Below, in pieces: positions 1 through 6,400 of a stretch of 8,989 nt of DNA (position 1 is the stretch's first letter; each line of letters opens with the position of its first letter). The stretch spans positions 1-8,989 of the forward strand of contig JAUXUZ010000588.1 of assembly GCA_030680655.1 (NCBI GenBank), given 5' to 3'. The position numbers and the translations under genes were made by a program. A model generated the notes under the pieces. The model saw nothing but the letters and a program-made list of their open reading frames with translations, did not search any database and was not told where the DNA came from. This DNA comes from Phycisphaerales bacterium (GTDB lineage Bacteria > Planctomycetota > Phycisphaerae > Phycisphaerales > UBA1924).

Positions 1-1501
1 ACGCCAGCACCGGGGTGATGGTGAGCGCCACAAGCAGAGACGCGAAGATGCTGATGATGTATGCAGTCGCGAGCGGTGCGAAGAGCCGTCCCTCGATGCC
101 CGGCAGGAAGAACGTCGGGAGGAAGACCAGGTTGACGATGACCGTGCCCAGGATGATCGGGTTGCGGATCTCGCTGGAAGCGTCGAAGACCACCTGCACG
201 GTGGGCTTGGGGTTGGTGGAGCGGCGGTTCTCGCCCAGTCGGCGGTAGACGTTCTCGACGTCGACGACCGCGTCGTCCACCAGCTCGCCGATGGCGACCG
301 CCAGTCCGCCCAGCGTCATGGTGTTCACGCTCATCCCGAGCCAGTGAAAGACCATGAAGGTCGTGATGAGCGAGAGCGGGAGTGCCGTGAGCGTGACGAT
401 CGTGGTCCGCACGTTCATCAGGAAGAGGATCAGGATGATGACGACGAGTATCGCACCGTCTCGGAGTGCCTCGACGACGTTGCCGATCGACGAGTTGATG
501 AAGTGCTCCTGCCGGAACACATCGGCGTTCACATCCAGACCGGCGGGCAGCGCGGGCTTGAGCTGCGCCAGCGTCGCATCGAGCGCCCGGGTGAGCGTGA
601 GCGTGTCGGCGCCCGGCTGCTTCTGGATCGCCATGATGACGGCGGGCGCGGCGTTCTCCGACCCGTCGCCCCGTTTGATCGTGGGGCCGGTTTCGGTGAC
701 CGTGGCCACATCTCGAATCAGCACGGCCCGCGGAGGCGAGTCGTGATCGCCGGGCTTGTTGGTGATGAGGGAAGAGGCGATGTCATCGGCGGTCTGGACC
801 CGGCCGAGGTTGCGGACGACAAGTTCCTGCGCCCCGCTGACAAGAAATCCACCCCCCGTGTTCTGGTTCGCGGCAGCCAACGCATTCTCGACATCCTCAA
901 GCGTGAGGTCGAACAGCCGGAGCTTGTCCGGATCGGCCCGCACGCGAAACTGCTTCAGTTCTCCGCCCATGACCGTCACCTGGGCGATGCCGGGGATGGA
1001 GAGGATGGCCGGGCGCAGCACGAACTCGGCCTGCGTCCGCACGTCCATTGGCGAGAGCGTTTTGCTTGAGGCGCTGATCAGGGCGATCTCGCCCATGATG
1101 CTCGATGCGGGAGTCATCACCGGGACGATGCCGGGGGGAAGCTTCTCCGTGACGGTGCCGAGCCGCTCGGTGACCACCTGGCGGTTGTATTTGGGATCGG
1201 TCCCCCACGCAAACTCGACGTACACGATCGACAGCCCGAGAGCACTGCGGCTGCGAACCCGCTCGACACCCGGAGCGCCGTTCACGGCCGTTTCGATGGG
1301 ATACGTGACTTGGGCCTCGACCTCTTCCGGCGCAAGGCCCGGAGCCTCGCCGAAAATCGTGACCACGGGGCGATTGAGGTCGGGTAGTACGTCGGTCGGT
1401 GTATTAAACGTGACGTAAAGTCCATAGACCGACACCAGCAGCGCGGCGATGAGCACGAGCACGCGGTTGTGGAGCGATGATCGGATGATCCAGTTGAGCA
1501 A
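1..1501 (-). CDS. Heavy-metal efflux RND permease, CzcA/CusA family (N-terminal 500 residues, runs off left edge)
   Basis: This is the inner-membrane proton-driven pump of a tripartite metal exporter. The frame is open from 1501 to the left edge, giving 500 of the roughly 1040 residues usual for the family. The N-terminus reads MLNWIIRSSLHNR followed by a hydrophobic segment, the standard start of CzcA/CusA proteins. The first periplasmic (porter) region follows, then TM2-TM4. The TM4 segment reads GELVDDAVVDVENVYRRL, with acidic residues D409 and D410 at the position of the proton-relay aspartate (D405 in E. coli CusA). Classical CzcA has DFG-x-IVDGAVV here, so this belongs to a different subgroup. 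The start is TTG, chosen because it gives the conserved MLNW start and has AGGAAGGA 7 bases upstream. The gene lies 42 bases after the membrane-fusion gene and is probably co-transcribed with it. The metal cannot be named because the substrate residues (for example the CusA methionine triad) lie in the missing half. Confidence 0.95.
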   Translation of the reverse strand, partial: MLNWIIRSSLHNRVLVLIAALLVSVYGLYVTFNTPTDVLPDLNRPVVTIFGEAPGLAPEEVEAQVTYPIETAVNGAPGVERVRSRSALGLSIVYVEFAWGTDPKYNRQVVTERLGTVTEKLPPGIVPVMTPASSIMGEIALISASSKTLSPMDVRTQAEFVLRPAILSIPGIAQVTVMGGELKQFRVRADPDKLRLFDLTLEDVENALAAANQNTGGGFLVSGAQELVVRNLGRVQTADDIASSLITNKPGDHDSPPRAVLIRDVATVTETGPTIKRGDGSENAAPAVIMAIQKQPGADTLTLTRALDATLAQLKPALPAGLDVNADVFRQEHFINSSIGNVVEALRDGAILVVIILILFLMNVRTTIVTLTALPLSLITTFMVFHWLGMSVNTMTLGGLAVAIGELVDDAVVDVENVYRRLGENRRSTNPKPTVQVVFDASSEIRNPIILGTVIVNLVFLPTFFLPGIEGRLFAPLATAYIISIFASLLVALTITPVLA

Positions 1502-1508
1502 AGGGGGG

Positions 1509-1516
1509 TCCTTCCT
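1509..1516 (-). promoter_or_regulatory. Ribosome binding site supporting the TTG start of the RND pump
   Basis: On the minus strand AGGAAGGA lies 7 bases before the TTG at 1501-1499. No ATG or GTG in this frame fits the conserved N-terminus, so this site decides the start. Confidence 0.7.
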
Positions 1517-1543
1517 GGTCAGTGGCGAGTGACTGCCTCGTCG

Positions 1544-2941
1544 TTAGTGGGTGTGGCCGTGGCCGTCGCCGCTCTTTGCAGGCTCAGCAGGCTCCGGCGC
1601 TCCCGGCACGAACCCTCGCACTTGCGACACGCTGAACGCACCGCTCACCACGATCACGTCGCCTGGCACAAGCCCTTGCTTGATCTCGACGACGCGGTCG
1701 TCTCGAACTCCCGTGGCGATATCGCGCTTCTTGAAGACCACGTTCTCGGCCTTGCCCTCCTTGACGAAGACGTACTGGAGCGGTCCTTCCTTGACGATGG
1801 CGGAAACGGGCACAACGACAGCGCTGTCGTTGGTGCTTAGAACCACGGCAAGATCCACAAACTGCCCTTGCCGGAGCAGGCCCGGCGCGTTGTTCACATC
1901 CACGATCAGGTGGGCCGTCCGCTTGGTCGCGTCAATCACCGGACTGATGAACCGCACGATGCCATCGGCGACCACATCGCTCGCAGCACTCACGCCGCGC
2001 CGGATTCGCACCTCTGCACCCTGGGCTGAGCCGAGGCGATCAAGCAGGCCCTCGGGCAGCTCGCCTTCGACCTGCACCGATGTGAAGTCACCGATGGTCA
2101 CGATCGCTACGCCGGCACTGACACCCGCGCCGGGAACGGCGCTGCGGCTGATGACCACGCCGTCGATCGGTGCGGTGAACCGAACAAGGCCGGGCCGTGT
2201 CTGGTCCCCGAGCGACTCGGCCTCCGCCCCGTCGCTCGTGCCGGGCAACGTCCCGCGAAGAGCCTCGGCGGACGCCCGCGTGGTCTCGGCCTGGCGGCGG
2301 AGCGACTCGACCTCCGCGCGCGCCTGCGTCATCGCGACTCCCCGAAGACCGGCGTCCGACCGGAGTTTCAAGGCCTCGGACTTGCGCTGCGCGAGCAGGT
2401 TGGCGGACACGCTTTCCCCGGCGCTCGTCAGGCGCTGAACCTCGATCTCGGCGAGTTCGGCACTCATCGTGAGCGACGGGATCTCGATCTCCAATGATGC
2501 AACCTGCGATTCGGCTCGCTTGACCTCCGCGAGCAGTTTCTCGTTCTCCGCCTCCAAGCGCTTGAGGTCGTACATGAGCCGGGCGATCTCCGGCGAATCG
2601 ATCTCGGCGACCACCATGCCCTTGGTCACGCGGTCTCCCGGTTGCACGGCTATGGTGCGAACAACGCCTGCGTACTTTGGCGCAACGGCGGCGATGGCAT
2701 CGGGTCGAGCACGGACCATGCCCGTGAGTCGGACCACGTCCTCGACCTGGCCGAAGTCGACCTCAGCCGACTTGAGCCCGATGGCCGATGCCGTCGCTTC
2801 GGACACCTTTTTCGGCGCGTTCGGATCGAACGTAGTCCCAGTGGGCTTGCCATGCCCTTCGTGGGCGTAAACGGGAATCAGGATCGCCGCAGTGATGAGC
2901 GCCAGTGCGCCCATCGCCACGGCCGCGCGTGAGCGTGCCAT
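1544..2941 (-). CDS. Efflux RND transporter periplasmic adaptor (membrane-fusion protein), CzcB/CusB family
   Basis: This 465-residue protein is the periplasmic adaptor linking the RND pump to an outer-membrane channel. Residues 5-26 form a signal peptide or membrane anchor ending ALITAAILIPVYA, followed by HEGHG (27-31), a metal-binding-like start common in CzcB relatives. Then come the first lipoyl half-motif (about 84-120, VRTIAVQPGDRVTKGMVVAE), an alpha-helical hairpin rich in Glu, Ala, Leu and Arg (about 125-225), the second lipoyl half (about 248-275, FTAPIDGVVISRSAVPGAG), a beta-barrel, and a membrane-proximal domain (about 370-445). The C-terminus GDGHGHTH adds a second His cluster. 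The ATG at 2941 is preceded by GGAGG 6 bases upstream. The pump gene follows 42 bases later and a His/Cys-rich protein gene ends 149 bases upstream. The length is normal for the family. The family call is firm; the metal specificity is not known. Confidence 0.95.
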   Translation of the reverse strand: MARSRAAVAMGALALITAAILIPVYAHEGHGKPTGTTFDPNAPKKVSEATASAIGLKSAEVDFGQVEDVVRLTGMVRARPDAIAAVAPKYAGVVRTIAVQPGDRVTKGMVVAEIDSPEIARLMYDLKRLEAENEKLLAEVKRAESQVASLEIEIPSLTMSAELAEIEVQRLTSAGESVSANLLAQRKSEALKLRSDAGLRGVAMTQARAEVESLRRQAETTRASAEALRGTLPGTSDGAEAESLGDQTRPGLVRFTAPIDGVVISRSAVPGAGVSAGVAIVTIGDFTSVQVEGELPEGLLDRLGSAQGAEVRIRRGVSAASDVVADGIVRFISPVIDATKRTAHLIVDVNNAPGLLRQGQFVDLAVVLSTNDSAVVVPVSAIVKEGPLQYVFVKEGKAENVVFKKRDIATGVRDDRVVEIKQGLVPGDVIVVSGAFSVSQVRGFVPGAPEPAEPAKSGDGHGHTH

Positions 2942-2947
2942 GAGAAA

Positions 2948-2952
2948 CCTCC
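2948..2952 (-). promoter_or_regulatory. Ribosome binding site of the membrane-fusion gene
   Basis: GGAGG on the minus strand lies 6 bases upstream of the ATG at 2941, a good Shine-Dalgarno match confirming that start. I see no convincing promoter or terminator in the 149-base gap 2942-3090, so co-transcription with the upstream His-rich gene is plausible. Confidence 0.7.
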
Positions 2953-3090
2953 GGTCGGAGTGGGGTCAGTTCAGTTGAAATGGCGATGCAAACACCTGCT
3001 CAGAACAGACAGATGCCAAGCACCACTCCTGCGATCCTCGCGCGGAAACTGCGCAGGGAAGAGCGGTTGGCACCAATCCGAATGGTGTTG

Positions 3091-3573
3091 CTACACGATG
3101 AGCGCGCAATGCAGGAGCAGCAGCGTAGTGGGAGGTCTTGAAGCCACCCACAAATCCCGTCCGACCGACCTGAACGGGGTCGATGCCCACGAGTCTGCGA
3201 TCGTTGGAAACGAAAGAATCGCCACCAACACCGGGGTGGGAAATTCCAAGGTCGGCTTGGCAACCGTCAGGAGCGTGTTCTGCTTGCCACAGGTGCAGTC
3301 GTCATCGTCGTGGCCAGGACCACACGGCGAAGGGCTCGTCTCGTTGCCGTCGGTTGACGACGTGGTTCGGTCGGCGTGATGGTCCGAATCGTGGTCGTGC
3401 GCGGTCGCGTGCTCATGGTGATGCGCCACCGTCTCGATCGCCGCCGGATGCTCAGCGGCCTCGCATGGCACGCACACACTCAACCACGAGTGGAAGTTGC
3501 AGCAGCAGAACGGCACCGCGACCGCGAGAAGCAGGGTGACGAATAGCCGGAATGTGCTGCCTCGATGGAGCAT
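3091..3573 (-). CDS. His/Cys/Asp-rich exported protein of unknown family at the head of the metal-efflux operon
   Basis: I do not recognise a named family for this 160-residue protein. A hydrophobic segment at about 8-22 (FRLFVTLLLAVAVPF) looks like a signal peptide or anchor and runs into a cysteine triplet (C23-C25), with C34 and C37 following as CVPC. Residues 51-66 are a dense His/Asp run (HHHEHATAHDHDSDHH). Residues 84-95 form a second cluster, a Cys, then GHDDDD, then CTC. The C-terminal third is mostly uncharged and ends in a hydrophobic LLLLHCALIV. This composition is typical of proteins that bind Zn, Co, Ni or Cu. The same direction as the adaptor and pump genes, and the position just upstream, suggest a periplasmic metal-binding accessory or sensor; that role is inferred. 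The ATG at 3573 has only a weak ribosome site (a C-rich leader), so the exact start is less sure than the frame. Confidence 0.75.
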   Translation of the reverse strand: MLHRGSTFRLFVTLLLAVAVPFCCCNFHSWLSVCVPCEAAEHPAAIETVAHHHEHATAHDHDSDHHADRTTSSTDGNETSPSPCGPGHDDDDCTCGKQNTLLTVAKPTLEFPTPVLVAILSFPTIADSWASTPFRSVGRDLWVASRPPTTLLLLHCALIV

Positions 3574-3813
3574 GCTCGGGGGGAGTATATCGGCCTAACG
3601 GTGATACGCGAAGGCTCCCAACGGGGTTCGTCGGCAACCCCTCCCGCGACGCCCCGAGAACCGGACCGAGAGAGATTGCACCCCGCTCACGGCCCTAAAA
3701 ACGCGGTTTCCGCCCGTCCCCGTTAACAACCCGTGTCGATCGCACACCCATCGGGCCACCCCGAGAGTGGTCCGCCAACCCTCCGAAACGGTCTTGTACA
3801 GGGAGTTCACCAC
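3574..3813. other. Non-coding stretch upstream of the metal operon
   Basis: I find no supportable gene in these 240 bases; short open frames here have no recognisable composition or start signals. The segment should hold the promoter of the minus-strand metal operon, but I see no clear -35/-10 pair or metalloregulator operator. A weak hairpin lies at 3753-3773 (7-bp stem with one G-T pair, 7-base loop). A GTTAAC hexamer lies at 3722-3727. Together with repeat copy A, the gene-free stretch reaches 4073. Confidence 0.5.
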
Positions 3814-3814
3814 C

Positions 3815-3836
3815 GACCCCGCCTCACGGCGGGGTC
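3815..3836 (+). terminator. Terminator-like hairpin in repeat copy A
   Basis: A perfect 9-bp GC-rich stem (GACCCCGCC / GGCGGGGTC) with loop TCAC is followed on the plus strand by GTTTGGTTT. An identical hairpin begins repeat copy B. No plus-strand gene is visible upstream of this copy, so it may be a relic, or the hairpin may have another role in the repeat. Confidence 0.55.
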
Positions 3837-4044
3837 GTTTGGTTTGCAGGCGGCCCGTTTTGACCCGCGGCGGTCACTTGGCCCAAACCCCCGCAGATTC
3901 CGAGTCGATTGGCGATTTGGCCCGCGGGCGGCGGCGCTCTCGGTTCGAGGCCAATTCAGAGGCCAGCGCTCAGGACAAGATGTGTCTCGGGACGAGTGCG
4001 TCCAACAACTCTCACGCTCTCACCGTCTCTGGTGGACAAGTCAG

Positions 4045-4053
4045 GCGGTTAAC
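4045..4053 (+). repeat. GCGGTTAAC 9-mer, copy 1 (end of repeat A)
   Basis: This 9-mer closes repeat copy A. The same 9-mer closes copy B (6631-6639) and occurs a third time across the recombinase stop codon (6349-6357). It contains the palindrome GTTAAC. Confidence 0.6.
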
Positions 4054-4073
4054 AAGCCGCGCGATCGCAACGG

Positions 4074-4589
4074 TTACTTGCCGGACTGCTCGACGAGTTC
4101 GCGTGCGGTCGCCATCGGCAGGTACATGTGGAGCCGGTCGTCGGTGAGGCTCTCGAACCCGTACTTCGCGTAGAACGACCGCGATGCCTCGTCTTTCGCG
4201 TCAACCTCGATCGCGGCGGACGCGATGGTCTCCGAAATCTCGACTGCGATCTTCAGAGCGTGGACCAATAGGGCAGCCCCGAGCCCCTGACCTCGGAACG
4301 ACTGATCGACGGCCAGACGGCCAATGAGCGTCGTCGGCAGCGGCATCTTTGCCAGTGAACCGTGCCCATCGGGGATCACATTCACTGTAATTCGACTCGC
4401 GGAGAGCGTGAAGTAGCCCGCGATTCTCCCGTCGGGAGTCGCGAGCACATAGCCGCGTGTGAGGCTCTTCTTGCTGTGCTGGCCGAGCTTGGTCTTGAGG
4501 TAGTCGTTTAACGCGTCTACGCCGCAGTCAAAGTTGCCGCGGTCGTGCTTGCTCTTATCGAATGGTCCGAATCGAAGCTCATCACGCAC
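4074..4589 (-). CDS. GNAT-family acetyltransferase toxin, TacT/AtaT-like
   Basis: This 171-residue protein is probably the toxin of a type II pair. TacT/AtaT toxins acetylate the amino group of aminoacyl-tRNAs and so stop translation; the exact target here is inferred. The N-terminus carries the family pattern FDCGVDALNDYL (20-31) and QHSKKSLTRGYVL (37-49). Strand beta-4 reads IGRLAVDQSFRGQGLG (89-104), in which R99-G-Q-G-L-G104 is the acetyl-CoA pyrophosphate-binding loop. S138-F-Y140 near the C-terminus matches the conserved Tyr that is catalytic in Salmonella TacT. Length is normal for the family. The start is GTG at 4589, overlapping the antitoxin stop by 8 bases (GTGCGTGA), which indicates translational coupling. 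The stop lies 20 bases from repeat copy A. An ordinary GNAT enzyme is unlikely given the DUF1778 partner. Confidence 0.92.
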   Translation of the reverse strand: MRDELRFGPFDKSKHDRGNFDCGVDALNDYLKTKLGQHSKKSLTRGYVLATPDGRIAGYFTLSASRITVNVIPDGHGSLAKMPLPTTLIGRLAVDQSFRGQGLGAALLVHALKIAVEISETIASAAIEVDAKDEASRSFYAKYGFESLTDDRLHMYLPMATARELVEQSGK

Positions 4590-4857
4590 CGGTCATCTCC
4601 CGGTAACGCTTCGCGGCCTTGCGCAATGCCGCGTTCGGACGGGCCGGCTTGGTCAGCATGGCGAGCAAGATGGCACTGTCGCGCTCGGTGAGTTCGCGGG
4701 CCTCGATGCGGCTCAGCGTCTTGTCGGCCGCTAACTCAAGCATGCCGTTGATGAAACTGGTCACGGTCATGCCACGCAGCGCGGCGGCCTTCTCGACCTT
4801 GGCCTTGAGCGGCTCGGGCTGGCGGATTGTGATCTTGCTGTACCTGATAGTGCTCAT
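4582..4857 (-). CDS. DUF1778-like ribbon-helix-helix antitoxin, TacA-type
   Basis: This 91-residue protein is the antitoxin partner of the overlapping GNAT toxin. The N-terminal half (about 5-50, SKITIRQPEPLKAKVEKAAA onward, then TVTSFINGML) has the strand-helix-helix pattern of DUF1778 DNA-binding proteins. The C-terminal half (LTERDSAILLAMLTKPARPN) matches the usual toxin-wrapping tail. The ATG at 4857 is chosen because GGAGGAG lies 6 bases upstream. An in-frame ATG at 4884 would add nine residues, but it lies inside the operator palindrome and has no ribosome site. By family precedent the antitoxin, alone or with toxin, represses its own promoter by binding short palindromes, and two are present immediately upstream (4876-4907). 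Confidence 0.9.
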   Translation of the reverse strand: MSTIRYSKITIRQPEPLKAKVEKAAALRGMTVTSFINGMLELAADKTLSRIEARELTERDSAILLAMLTKPARPNAALRKAAKRYREMTGA

Positions 4858-4863
4858 GGGAAT

Positions 4864-4870
4864 CTCCTCC
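4864..4870 (-). promoter_or_regulatory. Ribosome binding site of the antitoxin
   Basis: GGAGGAG on the minus strand lies 6 bases before the ATG at 4857. It selects this start over the upstream in-frame ATG at 4884. Confidence 0.75.
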
Positions 4871-4875
4871 AAAGT

Positions 4876-4894
4876 ATACGGCATATTGCCGTAT
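4876..4894. promoter_or_regulatory. Palindromic operator 1 of the toxin-antitoxin operon
   Basis: ATACGGCATATTGCCGTAT is a perfect inverted repeat with 8-bp arms and a 3-base centre, ending 18 bases before the antitoxin start codon. Its position and symmetry fit a binding site for the ribbon-helix-helix antitoxin. Minus-strand TATACT overlaps its edge, but that hexamer is probably too close to the start codon to be the -10 box. Confidence 0.65.
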
Positions 4895-4907
4895 GGTGTT
4901 CAACACC
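4895..4907. promoter_or_regulatory. Palindromic operator 2, abutting operator 1
   Basis: GGTGTTCAACACC is a perfect inverted repeat with 6-bp arms around one base, starting on the base after operator 1. The arm sequence differs from operator 1, so it may bind a different protein or overlap the promoter; TTGAAC on the minus strand lies inside it and could serve as a -35 element. Confidence 0.45.
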
Positions 4908-5030
4908 GAGGCACAAATTTTCTTCGATCGACGGTTCTCGGGCCAGTCCCACGGCAAAACCGGGCCTCCAGCGACTTCCCCGGGCCGGGCAAGCTCGCTC
5001 GGGGCGTTCTGGGTGGAATGATTTGCGAGA
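4908..5030. promoter_or_regulatory. Divergent intergenic region between toxin-antitoxin and recombinase
   Basis: These 123 bases must hold the recombinase promoter and possibly that of the antitoxin. I see no consensus -35/-10 pair. GGGTGGA at 5011-5017 is a possible but distant ribosome site for the TTG at 5031. Confidence 0.35.
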
Positions 5031-6356
5031 TTGCACCCGAGTTCTCCCATCCCATCCCGCTTTGCCATTTATACCCGCCAGTCGGTGGACACGGCCAAGG
5101 ACGTTTCGTCTTGCGACGGGCAGTTCATGGTGTGCATGGACTGCGCCCGTGCGTACGGCGAGCGCGACACGGACTGGATTGGCGAGCGTTTCGACGACCA
5201 GGGTTGGAGTGGCGCGAACCTGGACCGGCCGGCAATCAAACGCCTGAGGGAGGCGATCAGTGACAACCGTGTGAAGCGCGTGTACGCCGTCGCGCTCGAT
5301 CGCTTGTCTCGCACCATGCGTGACAGCGTCCTGATCATGGATGAGCTTGATGCCGCCGGCGTTGAACTGCGGTTCGTACATCAGCCGGGTCTGGGCACCA
5401 CCGCCGAAGGTCGATTCTTACGGCACATCATCGGCTCGTTCGCGCAGTTCGAGCACGAGTTGATCGTCGGACGGCTCTCCGACACTCGCTTGTTCCTCAA
5501 GGCCCATGGGCGACGGCTGGCCGGGCCGCCCCCCTATGGCTACGACGCGGACCCGAAGTCCAAACAACTTGTTCCGAGCCCCGTCGAGGCGAAGAGGCTG
5601 CGGACCATTTTTGAGATGGCCGCCTCGGGCACGCTGCCGACCGAGATCGCGCGGCATCTCAATGGCAATGGATGGACGACCAAGCAACGCTTGTCGAAGC
5701 GATCGGGCAAGAATGTCGGCGGCGGCAAGTGGACCGCCCGCCAAGTACTCGATGTGCTCAACAACCCAGTCTGCCTCGGCGTGTTCGCCGACAACGACAA
5801 GGTCCGGCCCGGCTGCCACTCGGCGATCATCGACCTGAAGGTGTTCTCCGACGCCGCCAGCCACCTCGACGCCCGCCGTCGCTCCGGAAAGAGTCCGCGC
5901 ATATCGCATCAGTTCCCGCTCCGCGGCAAGGTGGTGTGCCCGGGCTGCGAACGCCCCATGAGCACGTACACAGTCCCGCGCCGCTTGGGGCCTCGGGCGA
6001 CCATGACCTATCGCTATTACCGATGCCGGGCGACGGCAGGCGGACGTCCCCCCTGCTCCGGCCGGCAGTACCCGGCCATTGAGCTCGAGCGGTTTGTGTC
6101 TGAGATCCTCGAAACGCCAGGAATATGGCGGGAGCTTCTGACCGAAGTCCCGCCGCGCGAGCGTCTGAAGGCCGCAAAGGCGATGACGGCCGCATGGTCG
6201 GCGTTGGACTTTGGCCAGCGCAACCGCCTGATCCCGCAGATGGTCGATCGAATTGAGTTCAGCACGGCAGACGACGAACTGGCAATCACGTTCATGCCGG
6301 GGGCGGTGGGGCTTGTAAACGCCTTGAAAATGGGCACTTCAGAATCCAGCGGTTAA
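5031..6356 (+). CDS. Large serine recombinase (resolvase/invertase domain, recombinase domain, zinc ribbon)
   Basis: This 441-residue enzyme cuts and rejoins DNA through a 5'-phosphoserine link. The catalytic domain (about 10-155) begins FAIYTRQSVD, with nucleophile candidate S18 in the R-x-S motif. It continues with DDQGWSGANLDRPA and LDRLSRTMRD and closes with GRFLRHIIGSFAQFEHELI. The recombinase domain (about 175-285) has PPPYGYDAD, IARHLNGNGWTT and WTARQVLDVLNNPVCLGVF. A zinc ribbon follows with C303-x2-C306 and C332-x9-C342. It is at the short end for the large serine family. The start is TTG at 5031, because an in-frame TGA at 5019-5021 excludes anything upstream and the next ATG would remove the catalytic serine. 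It is divergent from the toxin-antitoxin pair and followed at 6401 by a terminator hairpin. It could be an integrase, transposase or excisionase; I infer that it moves the unit it sits in. Confidence 0.93.
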   Translation: MHPSSPIPSRFAIYTRQSVDTAKDVSSCDGQFMVCMDCARAYGERDTDWIGERFDDQGWSGANLDRPAIKRLREAISDNRVKRVYAVALDRLSRTMRDSVLIMDELDAAGVELRFVHQPGLGTTAEGRFLRHIIGSFAQFEHELIVGRLSDTRLFLKAHGRRLAGPPPYGYDADPKSKQLVPSPVEAKRLRTIFEMAASGTLPTEIARHLNGNGWTTKQRLSKRSGKNVGGGKWTARQVLDVLNNPVCLGVFADNDKVRPGCHSAIIDLKVFSDAASHLDARRRSGKSPRISHQFPLRGKVVCPGCERPMSTYTVPRRLGPRATMTYRYYRCRATAGGRPPCSGRQYPAIELERFVSEILETPGIWRELLTEVPPRERLKAAKAMTAAWSALDFGQRNRLIPQMVDRIEFSTADDELAITFMPGAVGLVNALKMGTSESSG

Positions 6357-6357
6357 C
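6349..6357 (+). repeat. GCGGTTAAC 9-mer, copy 2 (across recombinase stop)
   Basis: This 9-mer overlaps the TAA stop codon of the recombinase (6354-6356) and is identical to the last nine bases of both 240-bp repeats. Confidence 0.55.
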
Positions 6358-6400
6358 CGGCAGGTTGTTGCTTAGTCAGGGCTGTTTAGAGTTTCCTTCC

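Larger units (their letters stand above)
3814..4053 (+). repeat. Direct repeat, copy A (240 bp), pairs with 6400-6639
   Basis: This segment aligns with 6400-6639 over its whole length, at roughly 75-80% identity by eye with one or two compensating single-base gaps. The first 49 bases differ at only one position, the middle (about 3863-3905) is poorly conserved, and about 3905-3957 and 3985-4053 are again similar. Both copies end in GCGGTTAAC. The homology may start a little further left, near 3803 (GAGTT in both). Differences fall mainly at first and second positions of the longest shared reading frame, so conservation of a protein is unlikely. The copy lies just downstream of the GNAT toxin stop (4074). 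Confidence 0.85.

Noticed and set aside
344..1069. Plus-strand open frame of 241 codons opposite the RND pump
   Set aside because: Its product is Arg/Asp/Gly-rich and low in complexity. The minus strand carries an unmistakable CzcA-type protein, so this is a GC-rich antisense shadow.
1551..2438. Plus-strand open frame of 295 codons opposite the membrane-fusion gene
   Set aside because: It is an antisense shadow of a clear CzcB-type protein, with no recognisable motif and Ser/Thr/Arg/Pro-heavy composition.
3944..3957. tRNA T-arm-like GGTTCGAGGCC inside both repeats
   Set aside because: The flanking bases do not form the five-pair stem, and no acceptor, D-arm or anticodon arm can be drawn around it.
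3593..4053. Integron attC-like sites (GCCTAAC at 3593-3599 and the GTTAAC motifs)
   Set aside because: I could not pair any RYYYAAC with a matching GTTRRRY at attC spacing, GTTAAC itself does not fit GTTRRRY, and no tyrosine integrase is visible.
3767..4147. Open frames in repeat A (and the matching one at 6463-6831 in repeat B) with partly similar products
   Set aside because: The similarity follows from the DNA repeat. Differences between copies fall mainly at first and second codon positions, the shared frame shifts relative to start and stop between copies, and there is no ribosome site.
5018..5020. ATG at 5018 as start of the recombinase
   Set aside because: It is in a different frame from the recombinase, and an in-frame TGA at 5019-5021 blocks any start upstream of the TTG at 5031.
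3672..5038. 12-base exact repeat GAGATTGCACCC at 3672-3683 and 5027-5038
   Set aside because: One or two exact 12-mers are expected by chance in a window of this size and the flanks do not extend the match; kept only as weak support for the relic idea.
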